A stretch of 34,295 bases of DNA from a virus. The notes below the pieces were generated by a model. It was not told where the DNA came from, did not search any database, and worked only from the letters and a program-made list of their open reading frames with translations. Position 1 is the stretch's first letter. Each line of letters begins with the position of its first letter. Shown here one piece after another: positions 32,284-34,295 of this stretch. The position numbers and the translations under genes are program-made. The DNA is taken from the IMG/VR virus record IMGVR_UViG_3300006339_000152, positions 1 to 34,295 of that record. One strand, written 5' to 3'.

Positions 32284-32664
32284 ATGGCAACAAAAATAAA
32301 ACCATACCGTACAGAAGTAGCAACTCGTATTCCAGACGCAAATAATATGGATGTTGGAGAGTTGGCTGTTAATGTAACAGATGGTAAATTTTATATAAAA
32401 AAATCAGCTGGACAGATTAAAGAAATTGGTGGTGCAGGTTCGGTAACTTTGCAAGACGCAACTAGTAATGGTTCTATTACAAATAGAGATATTACTATGA
32501 ACGGATCAAATTTTATATTTGAAGGGAATTTAGAAAATGCGTTTGAAACTACTTTATCAGTAGAAGAACCAACAGCAGATAGAATATTAAAATTACCTAA
32601 CACTTCAGGTACTATTGGTACTTCGGATGACGCATTAGCATATTCTGTAGTTTTTGGTTCATAG
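32284..32664 (+). CDS. Short fibre-like virion protein (126 aa)
   Basis: The 126-residue protein combines an N-terminal fibre head (IPDANNMDVGELAVNVTDGK and FYIKKSAGQIKEIG) with the module FEGNLENAFETTLSVEEPTA and DRILKLPNTSGTIGTS, matching the end of the 310-residue protein at 17540-18472. The first part is the 'GELAVN..DGK.Y.K' motif often found where fibres attach to phage heads or tails. It looks like a minimal fibre or a piece carried over from a longer one. It lies 3 nt after the basic small gene. Exact place in the virion unknown. Confidence 0.62.
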   Translation: MATKIKPYRTEVATRIPDANNMDVGELAVNVTDGKFYIKKSAGQIKEIGGAGSVTLQDATSNGSITNRDITMNGSNFIFEGNLENAFETTLSVEEPTADRILKLPNTSGTIGTSDDALAYSVVFGS

Positions 32665-32679
32665 GTTTGTTGAAAGATT

Positions 32680-33027
32680 ATGCCGTCAACATTTAAAAAT
32701 GCAGGAATGACTGTAGGGGTTTTAGATAATTCCTCAGCAGATTTATATACAGCAGGCGGTTCTGAAACTGCTGTAATTCACGCATTATATATTTCAAATA
32801 AAAGTGGATACAGTACAGCAAGAGTTAATGTAAAAGTTACTACTGACGGTGGAACAACTTATAGACATATAGGTAGAAATTTAGAAGTTCCTGCTAGTAA
32901 TACATTAACTTTAGATAAACCAGTAAATTTGGAGAACAATGACATATTAAGAGTGGTCGCTGATCCTTCTCCTGATTCAACTTCTGTTGATGTTGAGGCA
33001 GTAGCAAGTATATTGGCAATAACTTAA
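32680..33027 (+). CDS. Small virion protein, beta-sandwich type (115 aa)
   Basis: The 115-residue protein starts MPSTFKNAGMTVGVLDNSSA, then TAVIHALYISNKSGYSTARV, TYRHIGRNLEVPASNTLTLD and KPVNLENNDILRVVADPSPD, with a final VEAVASILAIT. This alternating pattern is a compact beta sandwich that I recall from small proteins of marine phage structural clusters (often annotated only as conserved hypothetical). It shows no enzyme motif. AAAG lies 4 nt before the ATG as a weak ribosome site. It probably decorates the virion or links fibres. Confidence 0.6.
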   Translation: MPSTFKNAGMTVGVLDNSSADLYTAGGSETAVIHALYISNKSGYSTARVNVKVTTDGGTTYRHIGRNLEVPASNTLTLDKPVNLENNDILRVVADPSPDSTSVDVEAVASILAIT

Positions 33028-33037
33028 TAAATAAATA
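33026..33037 (+). promoter_or_regulatory. Possible weak late promoter (AATAAATA repeats)
   Basis: Two overlapping copies of AATAAATA, one mismatch from the late consensus, in the gap before the gene at 33050. Expected start 33039-33043 leaves a leader of about 7-11 nt. The first copy overlaps the previous stop codon. Weak evidence. Confidence 0.3.
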
Positions 33038-33049
33038 TAGAGAAATAAA

Positions 33050-33670
33050 ATGGCTTATATAATCCCAGGAGAAATCAAAAAACAAAAAGTATTCAATGGT
33101 ATAAGACGTACTAAAGAGGGTATGTGTTATCTATCTTCTATTGATCCAAATTTTACTACTCAACCAATAGAAGTATCAAAGTACTATGAAGATGGTAAAT
33201 CTGATAGTGTTGCTAGAGATGAAGGAGATTACCTTGAAGAAAGATTAGAGATGTTTGAAGTTCAATATTTCACAGGTGACGGTGCTACCAAACAATTTAC
33301 AATATCAACACCAGTTTTAAATGAAACAAGAATAGCTTGTTTTATGGATGGTGTTAGACAAGAAGCATTTTCAACCTATACATTAACAGGTGGAACATCA
33401 CTAAATTTCGTATTAATTCCAGCGTCAGGTGCTAGTATTGTGGTTGGTCAAATTAATAAAAGATACTATAATAATGATAGCGATAGGTACCAACAAATTA
33501 AATATTCAGATGATACCACAACTACATTTCTTATAAATAGTGATAGTGGAGATTTAGTTAGAAGAAGTAAGCAAATAGCAATAAGGTCAGAATTAGCAAT
33601 TGATGACTTTAATACTTTTGAAGATTTAACGTCAACGGTTAATGCAACGACTTATCAAAGCGCTGTTTAA
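33050..33670 (+). CDS. Virion structural protein (206 aa)
   Basis: The 206-residue protein begins MAYIIPGEIKKQKVFNGIRR and ends in a beta-rich half (EMFEVQYFTGDGATKQFTIS, VLNETRIACFMDGVRQEAFS, YTLTGGTSLNFVLIPASGAS and IVVGQINKRYYNNDSDRYQQ). The latter 'F.GDG.T..F.I........V.VDGV.Q....YT..GT.L.F...P..G..I.V' pattern is a frequent fibre/baseplate module, as in the C-terminal domain of the protein at 6936-8438. So it is probably a fibre-associated subunit with a unique 75-residue head. It precedes the repeat protein at the window end by 34 nt. Confidence 0.65.
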   Translation: MAYIIPGEIKKQKVFNGIRRTKEGMCYLSSIDPNFTTQPIEVSKYYEDGKSDSVARDEGDYLEERLEMFEVQYFTGDGATKQFTISTPVLNETRIACFMDGVRQEAFSTYTLTGGTSLNFVLIPASGASIVVGQINKRYYNNDSDRYQQIKYSDDTTTTFLINSDSGDLVRRSKQIAIRSELAIDDFNTFEDLTSTVNATTYQSAV

Positions 33671-33704
33671 GATGGACAAAATTAGTAGGTAAATAGAGAG
33701 AAAA

Positions 33705-34295
33705 ATGGCAGATTTCAAATTAGGACGATTAAAGTTTAAATGGAGAGGCGATTGGTCAGGAACAACTGGCTATGTTATTGATGATATCGCAAAATATGGT
33801 GGTAATGCTTATGTGTGTATTCAAAATCACACGTCACCAGCAACAGAACAAGATTTTTATACAAGTCCTGGAACATTTACAGAATATTGGCAATTACACC
33901 AAGAATCATTTTACTTTAAAGGTGCATATGCTGACGGAACTTGGTACAAATTAAACGACCTAGTTTCTTATGGTGGTAAACAATACCGTTGTACTACTCA
34001 ATACACATCATCAGGCACAGTTTTAGACCAGTCTAAATTTGAACAATTTAGTGATGGTATTATTTTTAAAGGTGATTATGCTTCTAGTACACAATACAAA
34101 TTAAACGACCTAGTTAAGTATGGTGGTAGAACATATAGATGTACTACTGAACATACATCAGCGGCTGGTGGAGATATCAATATAGTTTTAGGAAACTTTG
34201 ATATCTATAGTGAAGGTTTAGCATTTAAAGGCGACTTCCAAGTTAACACATATTACAAATTAGATGATGTTGTTAAATTTGGTGCATATCAATAT
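33705..34295 (+). CDS. Repeat-containing fibre/adhesin protein, 5' part (runs off window)
   Basis: The frame is open from the ATG at 33705 to the end of the window (197 codons so far). It consists of tandem units of 50-60 residues starting at F11, F71, F121 and F174. The shared pattern is F-K-G-D/A-Y/W/F, then Y-K-L-N-D-L-V, Y-G-G, Y-R-C-T-T and (H/Y)-T-S. Aromatic and Cys spacing resembles carbohydrate-binding repeats (CBM5/12-like), a guess. Two adjacent units share an identical 21-base stretch at 33945-33965 and 34095-34115, pointing to recent unit duplication. AGAGAG precedes the ATG. Probably a long receptor-binding virion protein; total length unknown. Confidence 0.7.
   Translation, partial: MADFKLGRLKFKWRGDWSGTTGYVIDDIAKYGGNAYVCIQNHTSPATEQDFYTSPGTFTEYWQLHQESFYFKGAYADGTWYKLNDLVSYGGKQYRCTTQYTSSGTVLDQSKFEQFSDGIIFKGDYASSTQYKLNDLVKYGGRTYRCTTEHTSAAGGDINIVLGNFDIYSEGLAFKGDFQVNTYYKLDDVVKFGAYQY

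Noticed and set aside
33772-33954. 60-codon plus-strand frame near the window end
   Set aside because: Lies in another frame of the repeat protein that begins at 33705, which has the ribosome site and clear repeats.
1-34295. CRISPR arrays, tRNA genes, insertion sequences
   Set aside because: No regularly spaced repeats, cloverleaf-like segments in the short gaps, or transposase-like frames were found by reading.

Overview
The window is one contiguous piece of a tailed-phage genome. It is a marine T4-like myovirus of the cyanophage/pelagiphage type, judged by recognisable baseplate wedge proteins (gp25, gp6, gp7-like, gp8), a PAAR spike tip, a 2021-residue DUF4815 virion protein and many short marine-type fibre proteins. 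DNA is very AT-rich, genes are packed with ATGA/TAATG overlaps, and exact copies of the T4 late-promoter box TATAAATA sit in several of the few intergenic gaps. No integrase, transposase, tRNA, rRNA or CRISPR array was seen. A low-GC marine host such as a SAR11-type alphaproteobacterium or a cyanobacterium is an inference from composition and gene style only.

Layout. (1) 1-995: small accessory genes: a 45-aa lipoprotein, a Cys-rich 53-aa protein, a 68-aa unknown, a complete ribosomal protein L7/L12 and a 32-aa single-TM protein. (2) 1000-19927, all +: PAAR, gp25, a nitroreductase-like protein, gp6, gp7-like, a fibre protein, a LamG lectin-domain protein, gp8, the DUF4815 giant, a small coiled-coil protein, two fibre/structural proteins and a conserved-looking small protein. 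(3) 19896-24572, all -: an overlapping five-gene operon made of a SPASM-glycosyltransferase fusion, a radical SAM enzyme without SPASM, a full radical SAM/SPASM enzyme and two tandem glycosyltransferase paralogues. (4) 24604-29087, all +: a methyltransferase-like protein, a sugar epimerase, three consecutive 2-oxoglutarate/Fe(II) oxygenase-like proteins, a third radical SAM enzyme and a GNAT-like protein. (5) 29073-29402 (-): a small unknown gene fired from a palindromic divergent late promoter. (6) 29484-34295, +: a second fibre/virion module, ending in a repeat protein that runs off the window.

How it fits together. Regions 2 and 6 build the baseplate and the host-contact fibres. Regions 3 and 4 interrupt them with about 9 kb of modification enzymes: three GT domains, three radical SAM enzymes and three 2OG oxygenases, plus a methyltransferase, an epimerase and a possible acyltransferase. 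The position between fibre genes and the late-type promoters suggest that the products decorate virion (fibre) proteins or remodel host surface glycans during late infection; this is inference. The most unusual points are the split radical SAM/SPASM system with its SPASM half fused to a glycosyltransferase (one base of an A5 run separates it from a single 613-codon frame), the three back-to-back oxygenases, the complete L7/L12, and a hairpin plus embedded late promoter at the gp25 start.
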